Shown: positions 1 to 9,840 of the stretch, piece after piece
Numbering within the stretch: position 1 is the stretch's first letter
Layout: the number at the start of each line of letters is the position of its first letter
Assembly: GCA_006503535.1 (NCBI GenBank)
Contig: QYRS01000006.1
Coordinates: forward strand, 372,001-436,000
DNA from: Arthrinium phaeospermum
Taxonomy: Eukaryota; Ascomycota; Sordariomycetes; Amphisphaeriales; Apiosporaceae
Direction of reading: 5' to 3'
Length of the DNA stretch: 64,000 nucleotides
Translations under genes and position numbers: made by a program
Notes under the pieces: generated by a model
Database searches by the model: none
What the model was told of the DNA's origin: nothing
Seen by the model: the letters and a program-made list of their open reading frames with translations, nothing else

Positions 1-1
1 G

Positions 2-598
2 GCGGCGGAGGAGCGAGCCGCGTACGAGGCGCGGGCCGAAGCGGTCCGCCTCGCGGCGTGGGACCAGTGGGAGCAGGGCGTCTGGCCCCAACTCTCGCTG
101 CGAGATCACGCGCCGGAGCCCGACTGGCAACAACTAGACAAGCTGGCGCTGCCGCTGCCGCGGGAACAGGAACCGCCCGGGCCGCTCGCGCCCGAAGTTA
201 ATCTGAAGGGCCGCCGAAAAGGCCCCTGTCGCCGCGACGGGACCGACCTCGCCGGTAACCCGGACTGGCCCTCGCTCGTCTACTCGAATCCCTCTGGCGC
301 CTATCCTTTGCCGCCCGACGAATTGCTGGCGCTGGACCTCAAACGAACGGGGGAGACGGGCTACATGATAGGAGGCCAAGACCTCGAGACGCGGTACGAC
401 GCGCTGCCGCCCGAGTGGAAGGCCGAGCTCGCGACGCGGTCCGAGGTCCTCCGCCAGGCCGCCTGGGACGTGTGGGACGAAGGCGGCTGGGCGAAACGTC
501 GGAAATACGGCCCCGAGAAACCGAATTGGGAGCGCTTTGAGAGTCTGAACGTTTTGCCGCCTTGGCGGAGGGCAGTGGAGCCTAAAGGCAGTTCGTAG
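2..598 (+). CDS. 3' part of an unknown protein (5' end outside window)
   Basis: The reading frame is open from the first bases of the window to a TAG at 596-598, giving about 198 residues of a C-terminus whose start lies upstream. The composition is soluble and charged, rich in Trp, Pro, Glu and Arg, with repeated Trp-acidic patches such as AAWDQWEQG and AAWDVWDEGGW. I see no membrane segment and no catalytic motif. I do not recognise the family. The long uninterrupted frame and GC-rich third positions argue that it is real coding sequence. It converges on the glycosyltransferase gene on the other strand, leaving about 550 bp between the two 3' ends. Confidence 0.6.
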   Translation, partial: AAEERAAYEARAEAVRLAAWDQWEQGVWPQLSLRDHAPEPDWQQLDKLALPLPREQEPPGPLAPEVNLKGRRKGPCRRDGTDLAGNPDWPSLVYSNPSGAYPLPPDELLALDLKRTGETGYMIGGQDLETRYDALPPEWKAELATRSEVLRQAAWDVWDEGGWAKRRKYGPEKPNWERFESLNVLPPWRRAVEPKGSS

Positions 599-1146
599 GG
601 GACTGAAATGAATATGTATGGACCTGTTGCCGTTGCTGTATCGTTCAACATCTCGGGCGCACTGTGAGCTGCTCCAGCCTCGTGAGAGGGGTGGGTCAGG
701 CTTTTTAGTCATTGGCTTATAGATTAGTATACATGTGATATCGAGTTCAGGAAACCATTTTGTGGCTTACAGCTGGATATCAAAGCTTTCATTCACTTTG
801 AGAGTTTGGCTTCGGTGGATGGGACGACCAACCAGAATTGAATAATGCCCACTAGTAAAGCTCACAGGATCTAGCGCCAAGAAAATCGGAATGAATGACA
901 CGTGAGAATGAAATATCTTATTACCAATACTCAGTCCTGAGTTATCCTCTACTCTGTCACAAGCCCTTATGCTCTATGAAGACATGGCGCCAGACCACTC
1001 ATAGAATTCCGTTTTATCTACACCCATGAACCCTTGACGCCTGAAAATGTTTCCCAATTTAACGGTGCCGAGGTAAAAGCAACATGACAAGCATGGTGTA
1101 ACCCATCAAGCCCCGGTGAATCTGTCGATTCTTGTGGCAACCCATG
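599..1146. other. Intergenic, between convergent 3' ends
   Basis: This stretch lies between the 3' ends of the unknown gene and the glycosyltransferase. It is less GC-rich than the flanks. I see no convincing reading frame, RNA gene or repeat; it probably holds both 3' untranslated regions. Confidence 0.5.
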
Positions 1147-2214
1147 TCACATCTGCACTCGCCATGACCCGTCGAAGTAGTGCTTCACCAGCCCGTCTTT
1201 AGGCGTGAGCCAGCGATAGCTGCCCGAATGAGACTGGCCGGATCCAAACGCGTTGATGGGATAGACCAGGACGTCCCCGAACAGCCTCGGCTCTTGCAGA
1301 CAGGAGAGGTCCGTCAGGTTGGCCAAACCCTCATGCCGTTTGAGATACCGCCAGATCGTTTCCGTCCATGCCCGGGGGCCGGTTGCTGTCCAGATCTCCT
1401 CATCGGTAAACTGCAGCGATTCTAGTGTCGTGTTGTGGACCCTTGTCAGGTTCTCCAGCTGGACAAAGACGTAATCCAACATATCTTGCAAAAGCGGGTG
1501 GCCGGGCGCGGCTGCTATGGTCCACTGCTGGAACTGGATCGGGTAGAAGAAGTATCTTGGGAGCTTTCCGTCCCGTTGGTCCCACTCGAACCCGACAAGG
1601 AGTCTGGCATGAGGTTGGTAGGCGTCAGGGATCCATTTGTCGATAGGCTTGAGGGCTTTGGTGTCGAGGTCACTGTAGACGCCACCGGCTGCGGCAAGTA
1701 CCAGATAGCGCAGCAAGTCGGACTTGAGGGCGGGGTTCTGAAGGGCTTCGTAGGTTTCAAGGTACTCGGGTCGGTCGGCGTAGTGCAGTTGGATGAACTC
1801 GCGGGCGTCGTCAATGCCAAGCCGGATGTAAGTGTGATGTGGGTTTTGGTGGAGCCATGAGCGGACGTGGGTTTCACGGCGTATCCCCGTTGCCGGGATG
1901 GACTCGGGCATGGGGAGCTGTATCTGCCAGATCCTCCGTGGAATCTGGGAAGTTCTCAAATTGGCCCTATGCGGTGGATCGGGGGGCGGTGAGAAGAACA
2001 GAGGAGGCTCCCAGTTCAGCGAAGCCCAGGATGCAAGGCACATGAGGACTAGGAGGACCAGGATTTGGCCATTGCGACTCTTGAAGGGGGCGAAGATGTA
2101 CCTCAATCCACGTCGCCGGTATGCCGAGCTGATGGTTGAGATGCGCATTGGAGCACCTGGAGGAAGCGAAGGCGTCGCCAACGAACGGTAGGTTGCTAGA
2201 GGAGCCGCTTGCAA
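1147..2214 (-). CDS. GT32-family glycosyltransferase (Och1/Sur1-like), type II membrane protein
   Basis: A single exon of 355 residues. A basic N-terminus is followed by one hydrophobic segment at about residues 50-68 (ILVLLVLMCLASWASLNW), the usual layout of a Golgi type II membrane enzyme with a lumenal catalytic domain. The domain has IPRRIWQIQ at about 91-99 and the family signature with the sugar-nucleotide and metal-binding DxD at residues 182-184 (GGVYSDLDTKALKPI). An N-x-T glycosylation site lies in the C-terminal half. GT32 members transfer hexoses such as mannose to glycans or sphingolipids; the acceptor here cannot be read from sequence. The second in-frame Met (MRISTISSAYRRR, from 2148) is an equally good start and gives a more usual short cytoplasmic tail. 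It is transcribed divergently from the acyltransferase gene. Confidence 0.85.
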   Translation of the reverse strand: MQAAPLATYRSLATPSLPPGAPMRISTISSAYRRRGLRYIFAPFKSRNGQILVLLVLMCLASWASLNWEPPLFFSPPPDPPHRANLRTSQIPRRIWQIQLPMPESIPATGIRRETHVRSWLHQNPHHTYIRLGIDDAREFIQLHYADRPEYLETYEALQNPALKSDLLRYLVLAAAGGVYSDLDTKALKPIDKWIPDAYQPHARLLVGFEWDQRDGKLPRYFFYPIQFQQWTIAAAPGHPLLQDMLDYVFVQLENLTRVHNTTLESLQFTDEEIWTATGPRAWTETIWRYLKRHEGLANLTDLSCLQEPRLFGDVLVYPINAFGSGQSHSGSYRWLTPKDGLVKHYFDGSWRVQM

Positions 2215-3056
2215 CTTGGTGTTGATCAGGGTGGTAGGAGGAGGGTTTGCGACGAGATGCGCAGCTTAGGAAGCACGGCTGAAGCCTATGTTGGGCGCCG
2301 TCTCCTGTTCACCACAGACTGGGAATTTAGCAAACATGAGCCCCTGCGGATTCCCAAGGCATCGCACAAGACTGCATTCACTGTGACGCTGTGAAGGAAG
2401 GCACGCCCGACTTAGAACGTCCCCTGGAGAAGTGGAGCCTCTGCTGAACCCCTCCATAGAACGTCCTCCGATTGAGGGACCCAACATTGAATGCAATTCA
2501 ACTATGAACAAGCGCGCACCAAGTGGTCACAGTAGGAAAGCTTTCCATGATGACCATCTTGATACAGCTATCATCAATTGGTCTATATATATCCCAATGC
2601 GATGGTGTGAGGGTGGTGGGTGGCTCATGTGCAACACGGCCAATCGAGCCGCACGCGCTAACCTTTATGGTGGTTCTCCTCCAATGCACCCACCTGCCAC
2701 GGTGCCACCCACCCCCAAGCTGATCTGATCCTGTCCAAGATTGACTTTTATGGGCCAATAGTTCGTATCGCCATGCGCATCTACTGGGCTACTATCGTAC
2801 TACTACTACTTTCTAGAGTGATCAGATACCACCGACCCCTGCTCGTCTCAATTCAATGGCGAGGCACCGCTCGTTTCAATGTTCCTATGCCTTAAGAAAT
2901 GACTTGGGGTGGGGTAGACATGTATTTAAATGGGCTCACCGCTCCCACCTGCTTCGTCCAACGTGTCCCAGTGCTTTCATGCAACTCTCACCCTCAGTCC
3001 TTGCTACATAGATTATTATACGAAACATCATCAGTGTTTTCCAACCAAGACCAACC
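2215..3056. promoter_or_regulatory. Divergent intergenic region (GT32 / acyltransferase promoters)
   Basis: The region separates two divergently transcribed genes and must hold both promoters. A TATA-like TATTTAAA at 2923-2930 lies about 130 bp before the acyltransferase ATG. That ATG sits in a good fungal context (CCAACCATGG). No further gene is visible. Confidence 0.5.
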
Positions 3057-4666
3057 ATGGGGATCGATCAAAAAGACTTTGTGGCACCGGCCATGTTCCA
3101 GCTGCCGACACCATCGTCCGACCAGGAATTGACGCCGTTGGACCTGGTAATGCCAAGAGTCTACGGCACCCGCTGGATTCTCTGCTTCCCCCTATCGTCG
3201 GAAGCTGACACGAAACAAGTGTTGGTCAACCCTTTCACCCCGTACGACGACCCATGGTCATGTATTTACTGATCCTCTCCCAGATTTGAGAATTTGCGTG
3301 CGGGGTTGGCGCACACTATCCATGCTGTCCCATGGATCGCCGGGAACATTGTGGGTACCCCATGGCCGCTATCTTGGCGCCAGTAGCCACTGTCCGCCTC
3401 CTCGCTGACTTGAATATAGGGTTCTGGCTCTGGCCAAGACCGAGTTCAGATTGTGGGCTCGTCCCAAGGTGGTGTTGCGATTGGGTCCGTACCGTCCAAA
3501 GAACACGACAATGTAGCACGCACACTGACAAGGCCAACAGCTGCAAGGATCTGACCAAGGACATGCCGTCGTATGCCGACTTGAAAGCGCAGGGGTTCCC
3601 CCTCGACAAGTTCTCGACGGCCCAACTGTCCCCCCTCGGCGTCATGCCAGAGCCGCCCTCGCCCGTCATGGCGGCCCAGGCCAACTTCATCGAGGGCGGA
3701 CTCTTGCTTACGGTTGCCTTCCACCACTCCGCAGGTGATGCCACGGCCCTCGAGACCATCCTCGGCATTTGGGCCCAGAACACGGCGGCTGTCGCGAGTG
3801 ACAGCAAGGCTTTTGCCTCCCCCGACGCCCGGTCCAACGACCGGAGTGCCCTGATGCAGGGCACACCGCCCGCGTCCATGGACGGCTTCCCCGAGTACCT
3901 TCTCAAGCCCGATGAGAAGCAGGCAGCGTTGCCAGCCGACGAAAATGCGCCACCGCCGGCTGCTTTCCAGATGCCCCCGATGCAGTGTCACATTTTGTAC
4001 TTCTCCGCGGCCAAGCTCGCTGATCTCAAGCGGGAGGCTGCCGCCTATTCGACCAACGACGCCATGAGCGCCTTTCTCTGGTGCCAGATGACGGCGGCCC
4101 GCAACCCCTCTTCTGACGTGGACGGTAAAGTATCGGCCTTCGCCTACGCCGTCAACATCCGCAGCCGCACGAGCCCGCCGCTGCCGCCGACCTATCTGGG
4201 CAACGGTTCCATGCCCAGCATGACGGACCGGCTCCCCGTGTCGGAGCTCCTGGGCGGCGTCGACGCGACCACGGCCGGCGGAGGCGGGCTGAAGCGCGCC
4301 GCCGCCGCCATCCGCACGTCGCTGCAGCGGTACGACACGCCGAGCCGGGTGTCGGAGACGTTGGGGCTGCTCGGGTCGCGGGCCGACCCGGCCGACTACA
4401 AGCTGACGTTCAACGCCTTCCTGGGGCCCGACATCGTGTCGACGTCCTGGGCCGACGTCAAGGTCTACGCGCACAACTGGGGCCGCGACTTGGGGTCCCC
4501 CGAGGGGTTCCGGATGCCCGGCGAGGGGGCCGATGGCATTGTTATGATCATGCCGCGGCGGCCCGGCGACGACGGGCTGGAGGTGCTGGTGGGGCTGGAG
4601 CTCGGGGCCATGGGCAGGTTCTTGGAGAGTGCCGAGTTTCGGCGGTTCGCCGAGGTTCGGTGCTAA
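3057..4666 (+). CDS. BAHD / trichothecene 3-O-acetyltransferase-like acyltransferase
   Basis: Four exons: 3057-3220, 3284-3350, 3420-3484 and 3541-4666, giving 473 residues with consistent phases. The introns are 56-69 bp. The first donor (GTTGGT) and the third (GTCCGT) are non-canonical, so these two joins are the least certain. The protein has the family order: an N-terminal LTPLDLVMPRVY segment, PWIAGNI, then the catalytic HHxxxD motif as HHSAGD at residues 160-165. Near residue 410 YAHNWGRDLG stands where plant BAHD enzymes have DFGWG. His160 or His161 would act as general base in acyl transfer from an acyl-CoA to a hydroxyl or amine. The substrate is unknown. No obvious biosynthetic partner lies next to it, so assignment to trichothecene metabolism is not supported. 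Probably cytosolic, since no signal peptide is present. Confidence 0.82.
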
Positions 4667-5761
4667 TGGGGGTCTGGAGAGTTGAATTTACCGAAGCAAA
4701 GCATGTTGCACTTGAAGAAGGAACCTTTACTCATAACATTTGGCAAGGAGAATGATATTACCCCTTTCTATGAGACGTAGTTCTGCACCTTATGCATAAC
4801 TCCCTGCTAGGACCACGACTGATTATTGGAGACATGATTGTTCGACTTGAGGTCCTGGAGCAAAACTGCATATTTCTCTAAGGATGCATGTCCTCTCCAA
4901 CCAACACTGTTATCCGACATGATCTGGTGTCTCCTTGGGATATGAGCCGCCAGTAAGGCAATTCCTGACACATACGACCATATCCTGCTGAATACTAGGG
5001 ATCCCGTCCGCTCTCCCATATATAAGCAGCAGAGAGCCGAATTAGTACTAGGGTCGGTGACGACCTGGGAATCCTCGGTGTTGTATGTTTTTGCCTTTTT
5101 GCACACCCTCTATACGCTGTTGTGCCTCGCGATCTCCTTTGATCTTCGCCCGTAGGTAAGTGTACACCCATAGCCACGGGACAATCAGTGAATCGCAGGT
5201 AGAATAGACATACAGGAGAGCTAGCAATAAGAAGTCGGAGCCGCCTGCCTATCGGCGCAGACGTGTCAGCGGCATCGGGCTTATTGGGACTTTGGATCGA
5301 AATGTAGGTCGTCGAACCATGAGACTATTGTAGCAGCATTCCCTGCAAAATACATGTAGAATATTCCATGTCCGTCTGTCAGCGCTTCAGTATTGTGAAT
5401 GCCCGCAAGCAAAGCAAGTAAACAAAGACAGTCATGCCAATGCCAACACCAAAGAGAACAAAGAGTTATTCGAATTAGCGGGGCCAGCCTGGTACGAACC
5501 GGCCAGAAAAGAGATCAAAGAGAGCAAGAAGCCTATTGTCTGCAAATTCCTGACCGTCGCGTTTCAGCCATGGTCGCCAGCAATAGCAAAATCTTCTTGT
5601 AATTAATTTCGTGGGAGTTTACGTATTCGTCATTGGGATTTGAAGTTCTCTTTCCCCTTTCCATGTGCGCCTGGTTTCGCGTACTTGCAGAGCCGCATAA
5701 TTACTGAGCCATCTGATAATAATGTGCTGGTGTACTGCCTCAGCAGTATTACCGACGAACC
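4667..5761. other. Intergenic, no gene recognised
   Basis: About 1.1 kb between the acyltransferase and the kinase-like gene. A TATATAA at 5017-5023 looks like a core promoter element, but only very short frames follow it. The part just before 5762 is presumably the promoter and leader of the kinase-like gene. I see no repeat. Confidence 0.4.
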
Positions 5762-7491
5762 ATGACTCCTCCAACCCCGGGCCCCCTCGTCCCCCCGCCC
5801 GCGTACAGAAGTGATGACATGGAGGTAGACAACCGTTCCGGCAGTCCTGTCGGCGGCGCGTCGGCCGACGAGATGTCAGGCTTGAGTCTGAGCCCGTACA
5901 ACACGAGCGGCATGATTGACTACATTGCTCAGCGAAGCGATAACGGCAGCAGCAAGGCGAGTCCCGGAAGTCCCGTTGGCGCGACGGCCGACGAGATGTC
6001 GGGCCTGAGCCTGGAACCGTACAACACGAGCAGCATGATCGACTACAACGCCCAGGGTAGTGAGAAAGGGGGCTCCCAGACCAGCGACGTCGCCTGGGAC
6101 CGGCTGCAAGACGTCAAGACGTACTTCACCAACGCGGGCCTGAAGTTCCGCAAGCCGATCGCGGTGGGCAACCACGGCGGCACCGTGCTCTTCGACAAGT
6201 TCGACCGGGACGCGGACGGCGGCGAGGTGCTGGCCAAGAGCCTGGTGGTCAAGTACGCGCTCGACACGGACGAGGACGCGTCGACGAGCAACGACGCGGA
6301 CCTCGAGAACGAGATGGGCTGGCTCCGGAAGATGCACTACGCTGAGCACATCATCCAGACCGACCCCGCGTACTGGGGCTTGTGGGACGACGGCAAGGAT
6401 AAAGACGGGGCCGGCCAGCTGCTGAAGAAGCCGGTCATCGTCATGGAGTATTTGGAACACGGCACGCTGGAGCAGCTCATCAAACGTTTTAAGTTGGTTG
6501 ATCTACGGATCCCTGACCGTATGATATGGTACTTTTCCCTATGCTGTAGGTACTTTCTTTCCTGTCTTTGCCCGCTCTCGCCCTCCATAGCCGCAGCCGC
6601 AACACCCTGCCATCCCTTTGCTTGGTCGACCCAACACTGACAGGGACGTGTGTGATGATGAGCAGTGGTCCGGGCTTGCACAGCCATGGGCTACCGGGAC
6701 CAGTTCGTCGGCGTAGATAAGACCAAGAGAGAACACGTGTCCAAAACGCCCGGGGGTGACGGCCCGCCACCCCCGAGCGGCCTGGCGCAGGACTCGATGA
6801 AGGGAGCCAACGTGCTCATCGGCCAGCTGATACCCGGGGACAAGGAGCACGAGATCACCCCCCTCCTCAAGCTCATCGACTTCGGCCGCGGCGTAGAGTA
6901 CAAAGCCGACGACCCGGCCAACGCGGACTTCAAGGAGAACACCGGGCTTACGCACAACCTGGACGGTGTAGGCTTTGTAAGTTTTCCTTCCTTCCTCTTC
7001 TTCATCTGTAGAAGAACTCCAGAGGGCGCCCCCTCGATCGACTAACAAGCGCGGGGGAAAAAAAGATATTGACCGATATGGTCCAACGGGGCGCGGAGTA
7101 TTACACGGATACGATCAGGTGGAAGACGGAACCCAACGCCATTTTCAACTCCATGGACTTCGAGACCGACGCGGACCGCGCATTGCTGGAGAACCCCCTC
7201 GTCGACCGGCAGCTCCGCGACATGATCGCCTACTTCCGCGCCCGCTCCGCGTGGGCCTTTCCCGACCTGGTCGAGGCCCGCTCGATGTGCATCGCCGGCA
7301 TCCGGGCCAGCATGAAGTCGACGAACCCCATCGACTCGGACGCGTCCCTGCGGCTGCTGGTGCAACGGCTCGTCTTCAATGCCGATGATGAGGAGGCTAT
7401 GGTCTTCGACTACCTTTTCGAGGATGAAACGTTGGAGCAGGAGGATCAGAGGAGGGCACAAGAGGAGATGGACCGGGGCGAGAGGGTGTAA
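5762..7491 (+). CDS. Protein-kinase-fold protein lacking the catalytic Asp, with N-terminal duplication
   Basis: Three exons: 5762-6545, 6666-6976 and 7066-7491, giving 506 residues with good GTAGGT/GTAAGT donors. Residues 27-59 and 69-100 are near copies built on DEMSGLSL, PYNTS and MIDY. The rest is a divergent fungal kinase fold: a glycine-poor loop (VGNHGGTVLFDKF), the Val-Val-Lys lysine at 164, a helix-C glutamate in LENEMGWLRKM, a hinge (VMEYLEHGTLEQLI), then QDSMKGANVLIG where active kinases have H-x-D-x-K/H-x-x-N, and an intact LIDFGRG with Asp333. The HRD-type aspartate is thus Ser305 and the preceding His is Gln, while the Asn and DFG Asp remain. I infer a pseudokinase or a strongly impaired kinase, possibly a regulator. 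The substrate is unknown. The C-terminal lobe ends in an acidic, Glu-rich tail. Confidence 0.78.
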
Positions 7492-7546
7492 TATTTGTCA
7501 ATTTGAGAGTTATATAATAACCAGTCAGCTTGCTCCCTCCAGTGCT

Positions 7547-9840
7547 CTATTGTAGATACTTCTTCAGTCTCTGTAGCAGAGTGTTAGCTCCCACTTCTAC
7601 GTCGCACACGCGGAGGGAATCACTTACCTCCCATCTCTTCTCCTCCGCCTTGTCGGCGTCACTGATGGTGTCGAGGGACATGTTGATGGTGCGTATCTTG
7701 TCCTGTTGTACCCATTGGATGTACTGGCTCCAGGGTCAGTCACGGTTGGTAAGACAGGGCTAATCAGGGAGAAAGTAATTCGACTCACGCTCTCGATAGA
7801 AGACGGCACAATGTACCTAATGACTGTGACCGGCCTCGTCTGACCTATGCGGTGCACTCTGTCCACCGCCTGTGCTTCGGCCATTGGGTTCCAGTGGGGC
7901 TCGAGGAGATGCACGTATTGTGCCGCGGTAAAGTCGACACTAGATATTTCAATGGTCAGCGCTGCTCATTGCGTGCGTGACGAAGTTGTGGGTTTACCCT
8001 TCTCCTGCACTCTCAATGGTAGCCAACATGACAGTACATGTATCATCCTCGTCGAAGGCCTTCATCGCGCTAGAACGGCCTTGGAGGCTGGTGCCCTCGA
8101 TGCGTTGACAATTAAAGCCTCTTGCCTGCAGGGCTTGTTGGACCAAGTCCAGCATCTTGGTCCACACAGAAAAGACAACACTTTGAAATAGTCAGTGGGT
8201 ATGCTTGATATTTTTGGTGGAGCCAAGTAAATACCTCTTGGGGCACCGTTGTCCCTGAAATCCCGTCATATGTTGCTGGAGGTTGGCCAACAATGCTTCA
8301 ATTTTAGCTGAACTTGGGACGTTTGGATCATTCGAGGTGTTGATAGCGGACCCAGCATTGTCCTGGGCAAGGCAGACCTTGCATGGACTAAGGCTACTGG
8401 ATCGAGATGTGTAGCTCTCGCATTCTTCTCCGCATACATCACAGTACGTGGTTGAATTCAGAATGAAAGTGTTGCCCGCATCATCCGAATCGCCTTGTAT
8501 CAAGCTCTCGATGTCTTTTGGAGACAAGAGCTGACTGTGGTCACTGGTCACAGATACAACTCAGTATGGTGATGTATGCCAAGACATCACCGTCCTTCGT
8601 AGTTTGGCCCCGAGATACATGTCTGTTTGTAGACGCCCCTGTCACCTTGCCCTGGATAATCTTCTTGAAGAAGTCGTACATCTTCTGGTCACTTGGAAAC
8701 AAGGTAACATCCTGGACAGTGTCGGAACGCTCTGGGAGGGGGTTGGAGAGGTTGACTGTTGCCTTTGTCCGTCGCAAACAAGTCGAGAGGATGAGACATC
8801 TTAGTCTATCAAGCGAAAGCTTATCGTTGTTATAGAAAGGCTTCGATATCCAGCGATCAAATTCACTCTTTTCCTGGAATGGATCAACCTTCAAGAAGCT
8901 CAGTAGTGACCCGTAGTCGTCAAGTGAGTTTTGGACAGGAGTCCCGGTCAGACACCATCGGTACCTTGATTGGATCTCGCAGCAAGCCTGAAAGGTCTGG
9001 GATTGCCGGTTCCGGATATGGTGTGCTATGGGATAGTTAGTCAGGTTCTTGAGGCTCCAACGATGCATACTTGCCCTCGTCCAGTGCCAAGCGCAGCCAT
9101 GGGTGTGAGTACAGTGGGCCTTTCAGGGTGCACTCGGATCGCAAAGTGTCGTAAGTTGTGAGGACAATGTCAAAATCTCCAAAGGTGCCGCCATGTTGGC
9201 TTCTGTTGGCTCCATGGTAGAGCAGTAATCTCACCCTGCCATTGTGTATATGCCTATTTGGATAGTAGGTTTTAGTGGTTCCATGTTCGTTGTTGGAATA
9301 GAGATTTCTTACCTATTGGATTGCGTTTCCCATGCGCTTATAACTGTGTTGTTACATTGGTGAATCTATGCTCGTTTGAATATGGTTGTAACCCTGATCT
9401 TACCTGACTTGGGAGCGACGATCAACGTTGAGGAAGCCTTCTCGTTAGAATCCGTCTTTTGATGATGATCCAGTGAAGAGCATATCAGAGCCAACAGACT
9501 GAGACTCTTTCCCAAACCCATATCCTATGAGGTTTATGTTAGATCCTGCCCATACCAAAAGAAAAGATAAAACCCAATTCTTACATCTGCTATAACCCCC
9601 CCGGTCAAAATCCTCGGAGTGCGAGTAGAGAGACCGGTGATCCGATGACGATATCTAGAGTATTAAAGTTAGTAGACGCATCACTTGGACGATATGACTA
9701 GTATCCCACAGTATCTGATCGGGTGCGTTCTGATCACGAACCCAAAGAGGAGGGAACTGCTGGCTTTCAATGACGCCGGACTCTCGTTCCACCATCATAC
9801 TGAGAGCCTTGAGTTGATGCCTGGTTACACTTAGCCCTGT
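7547..9840 (-). pseudogene. SNF2/Rad5-like helicase, frameshifted and without its own N-terminus
   Basis: Ten exons on the minus strand: 9840-9710, 9654-9585, 9524-9404, 9343-9313, 9253-9075, 9025-8235, 8180-7998, 7939-7789, 7723-7628 and 7570-7547. All joins keep phase except within exon 6. Helicase motifs in order are TRHQLKALSMM, the Walker A DMGLGKS, the DEAH box (assembled across a GC-AG intron, 9074-9026), LTGTPVQN, a Cys-rich linker (CDVCGEEC and CKVC) where Rad5/HLTF proteins carry a RING, VVFSVWTKMLDL, and the C-terminal EPHWNPMAEAQAVDRVHRIGQ. In exon 6 a 7-bp tandem copy at 8538-8551 shifts the frame inside the conserved ICD-H segment. No normal N-terminal part exists: the frame begins right after the stop of the upstream receptor gene and is in phase with it. 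The product would be a DNA-dependent ATPase of chromatin or DNA repair; the present copy is probably inactive. Confidence 0.82.

Noticed and set aside
3446..4474. 342-codon minus-strand frame opposite the acyltransferase
   Set aside because: It is the antisense shadow of a GC-rich gene whose sense strand has the HHxxxD motif and spliced family signature.
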